From: Cocos nucifera
Lineage: Eukaryota > Streptophyta > Magnoliopsida > Arecales > Arecaceae
DNA length: 64,000 bases
Assembly (NCBI GenBank): GCA_006176705.1
Contig: QRFJ01000083.1
Span: 2,189,387 to 2,253,386, forward strand
Direction: 5' to 3'
Shown: one piece after another, positions 33,467 to 47,158 of the stretch
How the letters are laid out: each line of letters opens with the position of its first letter
Position numbering within the stretch: the stretch's first letter is position 1
Made by a program: the position numbers and the translations under genes
The notes under the pieces: model-generated
Database searches by the model: none
The model's input: only the letters and a program-made list of their open reading frames with translations
Told to the model about the DNA's origin: nothing

Positions 33467-34683
33467 GCAGTAGTCATTATCATTATTGCTACTGTAACAT
33501 ATATGACAAATGACTCATAAAACCAATAATTAAATAATTTAGTTTTTTTATCAACTTGAATAATAATTAATAAAGCTTAAATCATATATTTCTTTCTTAT
33601 CATTAGCCCCATGTATTTAAATTCAACTAATTATAATTCTCAGATCCTTATAGTTGGTAACCAGAGAATCTAGATTTCGAGTGTCGGATGATATGTATGT
33701 AGAAATTTAGACCTAGATAATTATAGTATGGACATGCATTCCTATCTTTATTTTTTTTTTTAAAAAAAAATCAAGTAATTCTACTTAGTTCATCCCCCAT
33801 CGTTCCAGAAGAAGAAAAAAATATTTTTAATTATATCATGGTAACCAATCGACCAGATAGGCTACCCCTTCCAGCGTGGCCACCATTTTCCCAATCCACA
33901 AGAAATCATCCTAAACTGCCTCCAAAGCACTACCTGTTGCTTGTATACAATTCCTCGAAACAAATGGGAAAAAACAAAGGATAGAATAAATTTATCCACG
34001 AGGAGACCGCCAAGCATCATGATGATAGATGCAATTTGAATAAATTTTTTTTTTATTAGTAAACAAGGGACGTATATTATATTCCTTCCCACATCCCGCG
34101 CCCCCCCCCCCGGCCACCTTACCGTAGGATCTCATCCATATGCTCATATCGACCGTCTAAATCTTTTCTGCAGTTGCCAGCAATGTTAAGAAATTGCCAC
34201 ACTCATGTTATCGGCAACGTAGTGGGTAGGATCATCATCATCATATGATGCTAATCTTTAAATAACCTTTGTGCTACTAATCATAGCAATCCTGGATTGC
34301 GTTACTTTAAAGAAAAATGTTATGCTTTCTGGCATATATGCATACAAAAAGTCTCTCCAACCCAAGCACGAGTAGTTTAGCCGGTTCGGGGCTTCGAGCG
34401 TGTAACTAGCTGTTGACCTATTTGGATTTCTACTATTTTGGTTCTAACTTGCCTTGGGTTTCTGCTATTTGGATGTTTTCAGCTGCAGAAGCTGTTTCGG
34501 TCAAGTTTTATTTCAGCATTGTTCCGGGCCATTTGGAAACACTAAGAGCTCAATGTTTAGGCATTACTGAGTTATAACCTTGTTAGTATTTCTTAAGCAG
34601 TTCTGATCTTTGCCTAAACTTTGGACCAGAAGTCACTTGAAAACTTGGATCACGATGGAGACTGATTCAACCTGCTTTGTTCT

Positions 34684-35334
34684 TATTGGGAGATATCGAA
34701 CCATCATCTAACTCGCCAATCTGTTCATCGGTCAGCAACCGATTGACCATCAAACGACGACCATCATTTGCCGATTGATGATTGACGACAAAAAAAGTTG
34801 GCTGGCTAACAGAAAGTCTTCTAACTGACCAATCAATGATGGACCAATCTGCAAATAAGCCGGCTGACCGAGGAATCGATCGACTGAAAATCGATCGGTC
34901 CTAGATATGCTGACCGACTGACAATCGATCGGCCCCAGATTAACCGATCGATCGTCAGGTATTCTATAAATAACTCGTCCAATTTCTGATCGATCCTATA
35001 AAACTATCCTTAAGAAGAGCGGGCAACAACGATTAGTGGATGCTTCTAACCATCTTCCCATAATCGCATTACACCGAAAAAAGAGAGACTCACGTGCCAA
35101 GTGGTTATCACTCCAATACTTATAAAAGGAAGGTAAACTAGCTAGTTTAAAAGGGAGAAAAAGACACTCTTGAGAGCAAATTCAATTCTTTTTTGCTCAT
35201 TCCTTTTCGACCAATCCATCCTTCTAACTTAAGCATTAGAGGATTCTCGCCAGAGCCAACTCCGATCCGTGCGGACTTCTTTCTTGCAGAATTTTCGACG
35301 TTCATTCATAGGCGCAGGTGGATTGACCGCTATA
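34684..35334 (+). repeat. 5' LTR of the Tat gypsy element
   Basis: About 650 bp. Rich in CGATCGATCG-like and GACCGAT segments, with a TATA box TATAAAAG at 35121-35128. The end is placed before GATTGGTGCACCAGGTATGG (35335 onward), the position and pattern of the primer site in the other gypsy elements. The exact last base is uncertain. Confidence 0.75.
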
Positions 35335-35499
35335 GATTGGTGCACCAGGTATGGAGGATATCGAAGATCGAAAGCAACTGATAAATTTGTGTCATACATT
35401 GCGATGGTAAAAACGTGCGCTAGCAACTCGCTCAACTCCGTTGGTCAATCATTTCGGTGAGAAGCACTTCCTCCCCCATTGCCGTCAGTGGTGAAATCG

Positions 35500-36760
35500 A
35501 GTTCTTCGCATCCGGCAGTCACGACGGATGCACAAGTCCAGCAATTAGCTGTATTGACGCAGTAGATCCGGATGTTAACAGAAGCTGTACACAATCTCCA
35601 ACAACAGCCATGTGTGGCAGCTGAAGGATTAGCAATGCAGGCGGTGCCATCCAGACACAACAGTGGCGTATCGAGGCTCTCCATCTCTCCTTCATCGGAG
35701 CGACCATCTCGACATTCTCGTCGAGCAGAAACTCCATCCCCCCACCATTCATGAGGGACTATCTGACGATCTCGATGCTTCATTTTCCTGCCTTCTTGTC
35801 GGAGTCAGCACAAGGGGAAGGCCCCTCGGGGTTCAACCACTTTCTCCTCTACTAGTTCTTCAGGAGGATCAACCCCAGGGACACCTCGCCAGCATCGACT
35901 CGATACCAACGAACGAAAGCTCAAAAAAATTGACCAGCAACTGACCCGGATCTAGGAGGATGCGAAAGGAGGATCCTCTGACGGACTCCACATCCAGACT
36001 GCTTCTCCTTTCTCCTCGCGTATCCTAAACGTACTAATTCCATCATGGTTCAAGATGTCACAAGTGGAGCCATATGATGGCTCCACCGATCCAATCAATC
36101 ATCTTCAGAGCTATAAGACTTTGATGATGATCCAGGAGGCGAGTGATGCCCTCATGTGCATTGGCTTCCCAGCCATCCTTCAGAAAATTGCTTGAGCCTG
36201 ATATTCCAGGCTCCGATCGGGGAGCATTGATTCTTTTAAGCAGCTTGAAGACTCTTTCGTGGTTTACTTCAATACTGGCAGGAGGATGCCGTGAACCTTC
36301 AACACCCTCTTCTCGATCAAGTAAGGAGAGGAAGAAATCCTTTGGGCCTTCGTGGTGCGTTTTAACGCCGCCATACTCGAGGTCTGAAACTCCAATGAAA
36401 ATATGGCCATTTCAGTCATGAAGCAAGGTCTACGGGATTCTCGGTTCACCTATTCACTGGACAAGAACCACCTTCAGACCTATGCAAAACTCTTGGAGCA
36501 TGCAGATAAGTACATTCATGTAGAAGAAGGTGCTTCTGGCCGACGTCAATCAAATGAAAAGGGTCAGAAGAAGAAGAAACAGCGAAAGAATGATGTTTCT
36601 GCTGGATCAAACCAACCTACACCAAATAAGAAAATGATCTTCTCTCGACTGAATCCAATATCGATTAATATAAAAAGTCGGTACGATACCTATACTCCCC
36701 TCACCACTCTGCGTGCCCAAATCTTGATGGAGATTGAAGAAAAGAATTATCTTTGCTGAC
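35500..36760 (+). pseudogene. gag of the Tat element (broken)
   Basis: A Ser/Pro-rich N-terminal part (about 35570-35940) is followed by the capsid core near 36050: SQVEPYDGSTDPINHLQSY, then FVVRFNAAILEV and a basic stretch KGQKKKKQRKND at 36560-36600. At least four stops and shifts are seen (e.g. around 36194 and 36290). Confidence 0.75.
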
Positions 36761-37074
36761 CTTCATCGATGAAAAATCGAGGAAAGGATAAGAGGAAGTA
36801 CTGTCATTCCATCGCGACTATGACCATAATATCGAACAGTACTTTTAGTTAAAAGATGAGATCGAGGCTCTCATTCAGTGGAAACTTTTGGCCAAATACC
36901 AGCTTGATCGCCTGACTCAATCTCATGCCAATCAACCATCTGCTCTGAAGGAAGTTCATAGAATCGACCAATGGCTGGAGTGATCAACATGATCTTCGGG
37001 CGGCTAAGAACTGGGAGGCAACATCCGAAGAGGGATCGACCAAGAAGCGATGATCCGACGAATCTATTTTCTTT

Positions 37075-38925
37075 TTGGATGATGATATTAAGGAGATTCA
37101 AATTCTCCATGATGATGATGTCGTCATCTTAGCGATAATAGCTAATTACGATGTAAAAGGAATCCTTATTGATAATGAAAGTTTGACTAATATTTTATTT
37201 TACTCTGCATTCTCTCGAATGAAACTTTCGATAGAATGCCTCCGAAAAATTTCTATCCCTTTGGTTGGATTTATGGGAGATGCCATCGACGTTGAGGAAG
37301 AGATAGATTTTTCATTGACTCTAGGGACAGAACCTCAGTAAAGCACCATCATCTTGACTTTCATGATTGTTAGAGTTCCATCGGCATATAACGTCATACT
37401 CGGAAGATCGGAGCTCAACGCTCTCAAGGTGATAGTATCAACATATCATTTGCTAGTCCAATTTTTGATCAAAAATAGAGTCGAAGAGATGCGAGACGAC
37501 CAACAAATTGCTCAACGATGCCTCGCAATCACTACAAAGAAAAATAAATTAAAAGATTCTTCGTCGTTGGAAAGCCTTGATCAACGAAAAGATGAAAATC
37601 GGGGTGAGCCAGCTGAATGGTTGGTCTCCATCCTGTTGCTGGAAGATGACCCAACCAAAACTATTCAAATTAGATTGCACCTTCAGGTGATAGAGCGTGA
37701 ACAACTAATTTGGTTACTAAGAGCTAATACCGATGTATTCGCTTGATCGACGATCGATATGCCTGGCATACCTTCGGAAGTAATCATTCACCAACTAAAT
37801 GTCAATCCAAGCATCAAGTCGGTGAGACAGAAGAAGCGACCGTTCATTCCTGAGTGACAGAAGATAATTGATGAAGAAGTCGACAAGCTCCTCATGGTAG
37901 GCTTCATGAAGGAGGCTCATTATCCTGATTGGCTTGCGAATGTTGTCATGGTAAGAAAAGCCAACAAAAAATGGTGTATTTGTATTGATTATACCAATCT
38001 GAATAAAGTATGCCCGAAGGATAGTTTTTCTCTTTCGAAGATAGATCAACTTGTCAATGCGACTTCGGGATATGGACTCATAAGCTTTATGGATGCTTTT
38101 GTAGGCTACAATCAGATCTAGATGGCATCCGAGGATGAAGAACATACCACCTTTGTCACTGACAAAAGGATTTACTGTTATAAAGTCATGCTATTCAGAC
38201 ACAAAAATGTAGGAGCGACCTACCAATGTTTGGTGAATAAGATCTTCAAGCAATAAATTGGACGAAATATGAAAGTATATGTCGATGATATGCTAGTAAA
38301 AAGCATGCAAAGTCAGGACTATGTTCGAGACTTAGAAGAGACTTTTCACACACTATGACAATACCAGATTAAGCTTAATCTGACTAAATGTGCCTTCAGA
38401 GTGACGGTCGAAAAGTTCCTCGATTTTCTTGTTTCACATTGAGGAATTGAGATAAATTCCAAAAAAATAAAAGCAATTATCGATATGAAGCATCTAATCT
38501 TGAAGAAAAAGGTACAATAGCTTAACGGAAGAATCGCCGCCCTTAGCTGGTTCATCTCCAAATTCGTCGAAAGGTGTCTACCATTCTTCAAAACTCTACG
38601 GCAGACCAGAGACTTCTTATGGACTAACAAATGCCGACGATCCTTCGAATAGCTGAAGAAATATCTGTTGACTCCTCCATTGCTCGTAAAATTGATGGAA
38701 GAAGAATCTCTCTATTTATACTTGGCCATATTGGATAAAGTTGTTAGTTCAGTTTTGGTCAGAGAAGATGAGAGTCGAGTACAACACCCTATTTACTATG
38801 CAAGTAAGGTACTTTATAATGTCGAAACCCGATATTCAATGATGGAGAAAATGACTTATGCCTTGATTATTTCGACACAATGGCTTCGGCCCTACTTCCA
38901 AACCCATATAGTTATGTCTTAATCG
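37075..38925 (+). pseudogene. Protease and reverse transcriptase of the Tat element (broken)
   Basis: The protease-like part reads GILIDNESLTNILFYSAF at about 37160; the usual D-x-G-S is changed to D-N-E-S, so the catalytic signature is degraded. VPSAYNVILGRSELNAL follows at 37372. The RT spans about 37760-38500, with WCICIDYTNLNKVCPKD, a stop after the GYNQI motif, and YVDDMLVKS at 38278-38304. The RNase H start is at about 38690-38920 (HPIYYASKVLYNVETRY), ending abruptly near 38925 before unrelated-looking sequence and the copia LTR. Confidence 0.85.
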
Positions 38926-39027
38926 ACCGACTTCTAATATCGCATGATAATCTAGCAGATGAAAAAGCGAAAGCTAGTAAATATTCTAAATGCCTTCGCG
39001 TAAACCAGACGTTACATTTAAATAAAT

Positions 39028-41309
39028 TGTTAGATATATGTGCCCTAGAAGCCAGAATTGGCTGACACTTGTAATACACTTCTAGGGGCAAAATTATAAT
39101 TTTGACTATAATCAATAAAATGGGTTATTTTCTATCACATATGTGTATTTAGTGTCTGTGATACATCCTTTGAGTTAATGGTAATGATAATTCATATTTT
39201 CAAGAGTTGAAAATTTAAGACATGAATAATCATTATTAACTCATAAAATGCTCCCGACCATAGGATCATCACGAGGATGGTGATTGATCCGGAAGGTTGG
39301 TGTACAATCGCTTCTCTTTAGTAGATGAGTCTTGAGTCTACGGTGTGGAGACACCGGAGCGAGAGTACAGGTACTCGTTAGAGAACGAGGGCACTGAGCG
39401 TGACCACCTCGAGTAGTCATTAGGAAGTCTACCTTCTCGTCAATGACTGACTCGATGCTGCAGTAGTGTGTCTGGTTCTTTGACCTGAGGTGCATCGGCA
39501 GTTCACCTTGAGGGTGTTATAGTTTGACTACACCATTACTCGGTCTCCTAGCCATATGGAACCCTGAGGTGTATGTTGGCTATAGCATGTTCATTGTAGG
39601 AACTGGATTGCATCAAGATGGAATCTATCTACCTCGGTGGTAGAGGAGCAGCCCTATGATGATCATGAGAATCAAGTCCAGAAGCCCATGGCCATGGCAG
39701 AGTGAAATAATAGAAAGAGTTTCTATTTAGATTTTCACATTCGGACTTGAATCGAATGATTACATCATATGACAGAAACTAGGGTTTGACGAGTTCACCT
39801 TAACCCTAATCTGATCGGGGCTCAAGATAGAAGAACTTAATCACACAGGTAGCTGCACCAAGAGGTTCGCATTCAGCTCTGATGGGTTGCCACCATATAC
39901 TGCTAGGTGTCACTGGTGGATTTTGGGAGCAATTAGAATGATTTAGATGATCGATCATTCTAGCTGTTCGAATCAGAAGAGTTCTGATCCATCGAAAGGA
40001 GTTTCGATGATGTCGATGATAGAGATCATGACATATCCCATTACCATACAGAACTGAACCTAACTGGGTCACACAAACAAGGGTTTGAATCTGGTGATCA
40101 TCAATTGAACTGATCCAGTTCAATTGATCTGAATGAGATTCAATTAGGTTCAAGGAAAATCGTGCTAGCACTCGATTGAACCTAACGTTCTTCTTTTACT
40201 ATCATAAATAAGTTGTCCTGACTGAGCCAAAGGAGTTTGTGCTCAATCAGAGGCCTTCATATGGTCTGACTGGAGGTTGTCCAAGTCAGAAAAGGTTGTC
40301 TTATTTTGTAAGACATTACCTGCCATTTTTGGTCACCTGCCATTTCTTGTTCTTTGACTTTGGTCAAAAGTCTACCTTTGACTGGTCAAATGTTGACCAT
40401 TGACACTTTGACTTTTGACCACATGTCATGCACCTATTGGAGAGCTGGTGGGGGCCTGTCCCCCTGCCAGAACCTGGCAAGGAGGAGGGCGCACGCCAAG
40501 GGTGGCGTGTGCCCAAGTTGGAGGCGCCTAGGAGTCCTTGTTGGACAAGGGACTCCATCTCCTTTTTGGATTCCAATTAGAGTTCTCCTAAGAACCAACT
40601 TTGACTGGTCTTAGGCGCCCTCTAAGGAGGAATCCAGGGGACTCTATTCCCACCAATCAGATTTAGATCTGATTTCACAAAGGGTTGTGATTGGTTGGGA
40701 AGAAGAGGAGTTGGATCACAGCTTAGTCTATAAATAAGACCCTGCGCCCAACTCAAAAAAAATTGAAAAATTTCCCATGCCCCAAGGCTGCCTCTCCTCC
40801 TCTCTCCTCCATGCCAAGTCCATCTTCTCCCTCTCCTCTCCACGTCCAAAAGAGTTTTGGATCTTGGTTGGTGCGATCCAGATCAAGAGAAAGGCGATCA
40901 AAAGCAAGAAGGCTGCGCTGCTGCAAAGGACGACTGCTGATCTTCAAAAGAGTTTTGAAGATCCTCCAGATCAGATCCAGATCTAATTTTTGGAGATGTG
41001 ATAGAGAAGAAGAGGATCTCCAGATCCAACCCTGAGTGGATACCGGTAGAGGCCAGGCGCTTGCGTGGCTAGATCCAGAACCTTCCGCTGCTTACAGGAT
41101 CATCAACAGGGTAATAGGATTACCCAAATCAAGGTAAATTAAATTTGATTTAATTTATCTTATTTTATTTTAATTATTAAAATAATAAGAATTAGATCTA
41201 AAATATCTTAGATCTGATTAGATCAAAGAGAAAAATTTTTGAAATATATCTCTTGATCTGATCAGATCTGAACGAACCTGGATCCGAAAAATCAGGATTT
41301 TTCCCTTCA
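39028..41309 (+). repeat. 5' LTR of nested copia
   Basis: 2282 bp. TATA box TATAAATA at 40729-40736. It ends CCCTTCA before ACTGGTATCAGAGCC. Confidence 0.93.
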
Positions 41310-41311
41310 AC

Positions 41312-41323
41312 TGGTATCAGAGC
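41312..41323 (+). other. Primer binding site (initiator Met tRNA)
   Basis: TGGTATCAGAGC, the classic copia primer site complementary to the 3' end of plant initiator methionine tRNA, two bases after the LTR. Confidence 0.95.
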
Positions 41324-43188
41324 CAAGGTTCTAAATTATTTAGATCTAATTTTAAATTTATTTTAATTAAAAAATAAATGATTTTAGATGTCACATGAGA
41401 TGTGATCAGATCTAAAATTAAAAAAATTAAAATTAAATAATTTGGATCTAAGATTAGAAAATATGCATGACTAGTTCTAAAATAGAATAGTTCTATAGAA
41501 TAGTCTTGCATGTTTTAATTTAATTTGATTAAATCATATTTTAGATCTATTTATTTACTATTTTTTGATATTATAATTATTATAATAACATCTAAAAAAT
41601 AATAAATAAAAATTATTTAATTTTAAATATCATATGAGATATGATTGATGCATGTCTAGACTAGTTGTAGAATAGTTCTACATAATTGTCTAGATTAGAA
41701 TTTATTTTGATTAGATCAATTTAAATCTAATTTTTTAGATTATTATGAGATAATTTAGATCTAAAAATATGCATGATTTGATACATGAGATGTATGCAAA
41801 ATATGCCATGATTAGATCTAATTTGTATATGAGATATATGATATAGATCTAAAACTGTTTTGTAGTATTACATGTTCCTGATTAAGGCGTTCCTCTTGGC
41901 CGTCCGGTCATAAGAATGAAGAAGGGTTTAAAGGCCCTCTTCTTCCATCCGATGGGGTGTTCTTATGATGTGTAGGGGTGCTGCGCATGTTCGTCCTTAA
42001 TCAGAAATCCAAAACTTACTTTCTGCAAAACCCTAGATCCTGAAACCCTAGGATTTATTATGCATATTTTGTTTATGAACCCTACTTAATTAAGAATTAA
42101 GATTATGGAAATATTAATTAGGTCTAAAATTGAGAATTTTCAGATCTAAGACATATTCATAATACTGGGTTCGGGCTTGGGTAGCTCAATTAGGTCTAAG
42201 CGGTTGATCAAACCGAATCAAGAGTTGGTTAGATGGGATCAACAATGCTTAAATTGACCAGCCTAATAGGATTAAGTCTGGGTCAAGATCGAGTCACGAT
42301 CAAGCAAGACCTAATTAGGCTCAGAGGTTAGAGTCTGGATTGTAGGCTAACCCAATTGGTTCTGGACTCAATAATTTGGTGTCTAAGGTAAGTTTGGCAC
42401 ATACGACCGACTGGATTTTTAATTGGAAGCTACTCGACCTGAATGCATTCTTGTACGAGTTAATGGCATATTCCTTCCACCGGATCTCACTTACCTGGCC
42501 ATATCTGTTGACACAGTTCTGATCTGAGGTGGTCAATAATCCGAGCTAACCCATGCCACTAGGTTAGTCATAATTGTTATGACTAATGCCAAGTCTAGTT
42601 TAATGAGACCTGAATCAATTCTTCCTAAGAAAAGATTAAGTCTGAGGTCTTCCACCATTGTAGATGTGCGGGCCCTTCCCGGGGTTGATTGTTCTCGGCT
42701 GGATACAGTGGCTCAGTTGCACCGGAAGATGCAACCATGTCTATTAGGCATTGGATGCTATGGGCTGGAGGATGAGTTGGGCTCAATATTTCGGATACGG
42801 TGAGAGACTCAATTAGGAAATCCAGTCTATGCAAATGGTGGGTCTGACTTAACTAAGGAGTGGATCAATATTTCGGATACGGTGAGATTCATGAATTAGA
42901 GACCAAGTTTGGGTGCACCATGATTAGAGAATCATTGAACAAGAGTTGTTCACTCATTGGCTAACCCATCACCAATAACTGTTAGGTGAGGTGATGAGTC
43001 AGTTGGTGAGACCGCACCACCCACTAGAAATCATTAATCATGGAGATTTTTCGCATCTCTACAGAGGGAGTGTAGGGATCCGAGAAAATAGTGGGAGCTA
43101 ATTTATTTAAAAATAAAATTTTCCTAAATAAATTGGTCAAGTCAATAATTACAGTATCTAACTAGAATCTTTGACTCTCTACAGGAAA
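41324..43188 (+). other. Untranslated leader of nested copia
   Basis: A long AT-rich leader of about 1.9 kb with no coding signal. GATCTAA-type words are frequent, and TCAATATTTCGGATACGGTGA occurs twice (42782 and 42867). Confidence 0.7.
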
Positions 43189-44082
43189 ATGTCTGCGTCC
43201 AACCCATTGGCACGTATCCTGGACACACATAGACTGACCGGACCCAATTATAAAGATTGGCTCAGGAAACTACAAAATTATTTTGGGTTCTGAGAAGTTA
43301 ACCATGTATTGGACCAGGACCCTCCCACCTTACCAGCCCGTCCATCCACTGAACAGAGAGCGTCTCTGGAAAAATGGATAGACGAAGATAATAAGGCCAG
43401 ATATTACATGTTGGGCTCGATGTCTGATGAGCTCCAGCGCCAACATGAAGATATCGGGACTGCTCGCCAAATGTTGGCTCACCTGCAGGAGATGTTTGGT
43501 GAACAGAGTCGCGCAGCCAAATATCAAGTCACGAAATGACTTTTTAAGGCTAAGATGCGTGATGGGCAGTCAGTCCAAGATCACTGTCTGATGATGATCA
43601 AGGACATGGAAGAGCTTGAGAAGCTCGGTGTGAAGTTAGACTTGGATCTGCAGAATGATATTATTCTGCAATCCTTGACTGATGCATATGGGCAATTCAT
43701 CATGAATTACCACATGCATAAACTTCAAAATTCCTTGGCCGAATTAATGAATATGCTGGTTACCGCTGAGCTTTCTATGAAAGGTTCTAAAGGCTCAGTT
43801 CTTGCTATGGAACGGACTTCTTCCAAAAGAAAGTCTTATGGAAAGAAAAAGAAGTCTGTGAAAAAGCAAAAGGATGGAAGGAGGAAAGAAGAAGAAGGCA
43901 GAGCCGAAGAAAGAAGGCCGATGTCAAAGAAAAGTATTTTCCATTGCAACAGCGACGGCCATTGGAAGCGGAACTGCCCTACTTACCTGGCCACCCTGAA
44001 GAACAAGAAGGAAGGTCCTTCTGGAGGTATGCTCGTTATTGAGTCTAACCTTACGGATTTCTTCTGCATCCAGTTGGGTGCT
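43189..44082 (+). pseudogene. gag of nested copia (two in-frame stops)
   Basis: Starts ATGTCTGCGTCC, giving MSASNPLARILDTHRLTGPN, the usual start of copia gag. Continuous frame to TGA at about 44082 but with internal stops near 43291 and 43537. It contains the UBN2-type gag body and a lysine-rich stretch. The zinc-knuckle reads FHCNSDGHWKRNC, so the first cysteine pair is incomplete. Confidence 0.88.
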
Positions 44083-47000
44083 TGACTCTGGTTCTAGTGC
44101 TCATCTGTGCACTTTCATGCAGGGATCTTGAGGATAGCAGGAGGCTGAGGGATGGAGACATGATCCTACGCATCGGTAATGGAGCAAGAGTTGCTGCAGT
44201 AGCCGTGGGAAACATACCCTCTTCGATTACCATCTGGTTTAGACTTAGTTTTGAAAGACTGTTATTATGTGCCTGCAGCTAGCAGGAAATTTGATTTCTG
44301 TTTCATGCTTAGCACAAGAAGGCTATGTGATTACCTTCTTTAAGGACCATTGTAACATTCTTTATGAAAGAAATAAAATTGCAAATGGTTTTCTTATTAA
44401 TGGTCTTTATCAGCTACATATTGATGTACCTGTTCTAACTATCGAGCAAAACGTGAATGCCAAACGACCTAGGGATAGTCCAAACGACAGATATCTATGG
44501 CACCTGAGATTAGGTCATATAGCAGAAGATAGGATCAACAAATTGGAGAAAAATGGGCTATTGAGTCCATTGACTTTCGAGTCATATCCAACTTGTGAAT
44601 CTTGTCTTCAAGGCAAAATGACTAAACTCCCTTTTGTTAGGACATGGGGAAAGGGCCACAGATCTCCTTGCCCTAGTACATACTGATGTGTGCGGCCCAT
44701 TTGATGTGCCGGCTAGAGGCAATTTTGTCTACTTCATTATCTTTACCGATGATCTGTCTAGGTATGGGTATGTGTATCTTATGAGACACAAGTCTGAAGC
44801 TTTTGAAAAGTTCAAAGAATTCAGACATGAAGTAGAAAAATAAACTGAAAAACCCATTAAGGTTCTTCGATCAGATCGAGGAGGTGAATACCTTAGCCAA
44901 AAATTCCTAGACTATCTCAAGAAAAATGGCATAGTCTCTCAATGGACTCCACCAGGAACACCTCAACTCAACGGGGTTTCAGAACGGAGAAATCGGACTC
45001 TATTGGATATGGTTCGATCCATGATGAGCTTCACAGACCTTCCTGATTTTCTTTGGGGACACTCATTGTTAACTTCAATTTATCTACTGAATAGGGTTTC
45101 CTCTAAAACCGTTCCTACCACACCGTATGAGATATGGCATGGTAAGAAACCAAGTCTGAGTCATCTCAGAATTTGGGGTTGTCCGGCTCATGTCAAAAGA
45201 CAACAAGCGGACAAGTTAGAGTTTAGGTCCTTTCAGAGCTCGATTCATAGGATATCCTAAAGAGTCATTAGGATACTATTTCTACATTCCAGAAGACCAC
45301 AATGTGATTGTGAGTCGACATGCCATCTTTCTTGAAAAATAGTTTATTCAAGATAGCGGCATTGGAAAGCAGATTAAGCTTGATGAGAAAGTCTCACAAG
45401 TACAACGAGCTAAGGACCAATTGGAACCAAATCAGGTTGAGCCAATAAGAACACTACCTCCTCCACCTCGTAGATCGGAAAAGAGTTTTCCATCCCCCTG
45501 AAAGATACTTAGGTATTATTTCAGAGGAAGTAGAGAAAATGTTCCTCATAGGTAATGGTGCTCATGGTGATGATCCCAAAACCTACAACGAGGCGATATC
45601 AGATATCGACTCCGAGAAATGGCTAGAGGCAATGCAGTCAGAAATTGACTCGATGCACTCAAACCAAGTCTGGACCTTGGTAGATCCACCAGAAGGTATA
45701 GTACCTATTGGGTGTAAATGGATCTTCAAGAGAAAGATTGGTGCAGATGGGAATGTGGAGACATTCAAGGCTAGACTAGTGGCAAAAGGTTATAGTCAAC
45801 GCGAAGGCATTGACTATCAGGATACCTTTTCCCAGTGGCTATGCTAAAATCCATCCGCACATTGCTTGCCGTTGCAGCCTATTTCGATTATGAAATATGG
45901 CAAATGGACGTGAAAATGGCATTCTTAAATGGATATCTTGAGGAAGATATCTATATGGAACAGCCGCTAGGTTTCACATCCAGTGATACTGATCACAAGG
46001 TTTGCAAGCTGCAAAGGTCCATATATGGACTTAAGCAAGCATCTCGGAGCTGGAACACTCGTTTCAATGATGTGATCAAAATAGTTTGGTTTCATCAAAA
46101 ATGAAGAGGAACCATGTGTTTTCAAAAAGGTCAGTGGGAGCGCTGTTGTCTTCCTCGTATTGTACGTGGATGACATCCTCCTTATTGGGAATGATATTCC
46201 CATGTTGACAACAGTCAAAATATGGTTGTCCAAGGAATTCTCCATGAAAGACCTAGGTGAAGCATCCTTTATTCTAGGAATTAAGGTCTATAGGGATAGA
46301 CCGAATAGGATGCTAGGACTTTCACAGAAGATGTACATAGAGGAAGTACTAAAGAGGTTTAGTATGGAAAACTCTAAGAGGGGATTAATACCCTTCAGAC
46401 ATGGTATTCATCTTTCCAAGAAGATGTGCCCTAGCACACCTGAGGAAATAGAACGCATGAGCAAGATCCCTTATGCTTCTGCAATAGGGAGCCTCATGTA
46501 TGCCATGCTATGTACACGACCTGATATAGCCCATGCTGTGAGTGTCACAAGCAGATATCAGTCAAATCCAGGTGAAGAACACTGGACTTCTGTGAAATGT
46601 ATCCTTAAGTACTTGAGAAGAACTAAGGATATGATGTTGGTCTTTGGTAATGGAGAACTCCAAGTCCAGGGATACACAGACTCGGATTTCATGTCCGATA
46701 TAGATGATCGAAAGTCGACATCTGGGAGTCTGTTTGTGTGCAATGGTGGTGCTGTCAGCTGGAAAGAGTTTCAAGCAAATCGTGATAGCAGATTCCACCA
46801 TGGAAGCAGAATATATCGCTGCATCAGAGGCTGCGAAGGAAGCATTCTGGTACAAGAAGTTTGCTGCAGAAATTGGAGTAATGCCATCAGATGCCATTCC
46901 TCTATACTGCGACAACAATGGCGCCATAGCCCTTGCTAAGGAGCCGAGGTCTCACCAGAAATCCAAGCACATTGAGCGGCGATACCACCTCATCCGCGAT

Positions 47001-47144
47001 TACCTCGAGAAGGGTTACGTCGAGGTCAAGAGAGTCAACTCCACAGATAATGTGGCAGACCCACTTACAAAGCCGTTGGGCCAGCAGAAGATCGAAGCCC
47101 ACCTTGAGAAGATGGGACTTAGACTTGTAGCCAATTGGCTTTAG
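44083..47144 (+). pseudogene. pol of nested copia (frameshifted)
   Basis: Protease keeps LDSGSSAHLC (about 44084-44113). The GAG-preintegrase reads LWHLRLGHIAEDRINKLEKN (44497 on). Integrase has HTDVCGPFDVP, SDRGGEYLS and GVSERRNRTLLDMVRSMM, i.e. the D-D-E residues are recognisable. RT carries NEAISDIDSEKWLEAM, GCKWIFKRKIGADG, MDVKMAFLNGYLEEDIYM and YVDDILLIGND (46160). RNase H holds DSTMEAEYIAASEAAKEA and CDNNGAIALAKEP, ending at 47144. Frame changes occur near 44640, 44842, 45235, 45830, 46080 and 46750. Confidence 0.93.
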
Positions 47145-47158
47145 GACAAGTGGGAGAT

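Larger units (their letters stand above)
30791..34683. other. AT-rich intergenic region
   Basis: No gene supported. It holds the TA microsatellite, the tandem duplication at 33249, A- and T-runs (32057-32072, 33181-33190, 33750-33769) and a C-run at 34102-34112. The 76-codon minus-strand frame at 33862-34092 has no recognisable relative. Confidence 0.5.

Noticed and set aside
33862..34092. 76-codon minus-strand frame with a Trp/Arg-rich end
   Set aside because: Spans a T-run and a C-run and has no family resemblance; not supported as a gene.
38912..39115. Minus-strand frame that recurs at 46902-47246, and the pair 39241-39495 / 47372-47626
   Set aside because: Same peptide because both lie in the two copies of the copia LTR; not genes.
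40622..41035. Several frames on both strands near 40.4-41.0 kb and 48.5-49.2 kb
   Set aside because: These are inside the two copia LTRs around the TATA box and leader; repeated only because the LTRs repeat.
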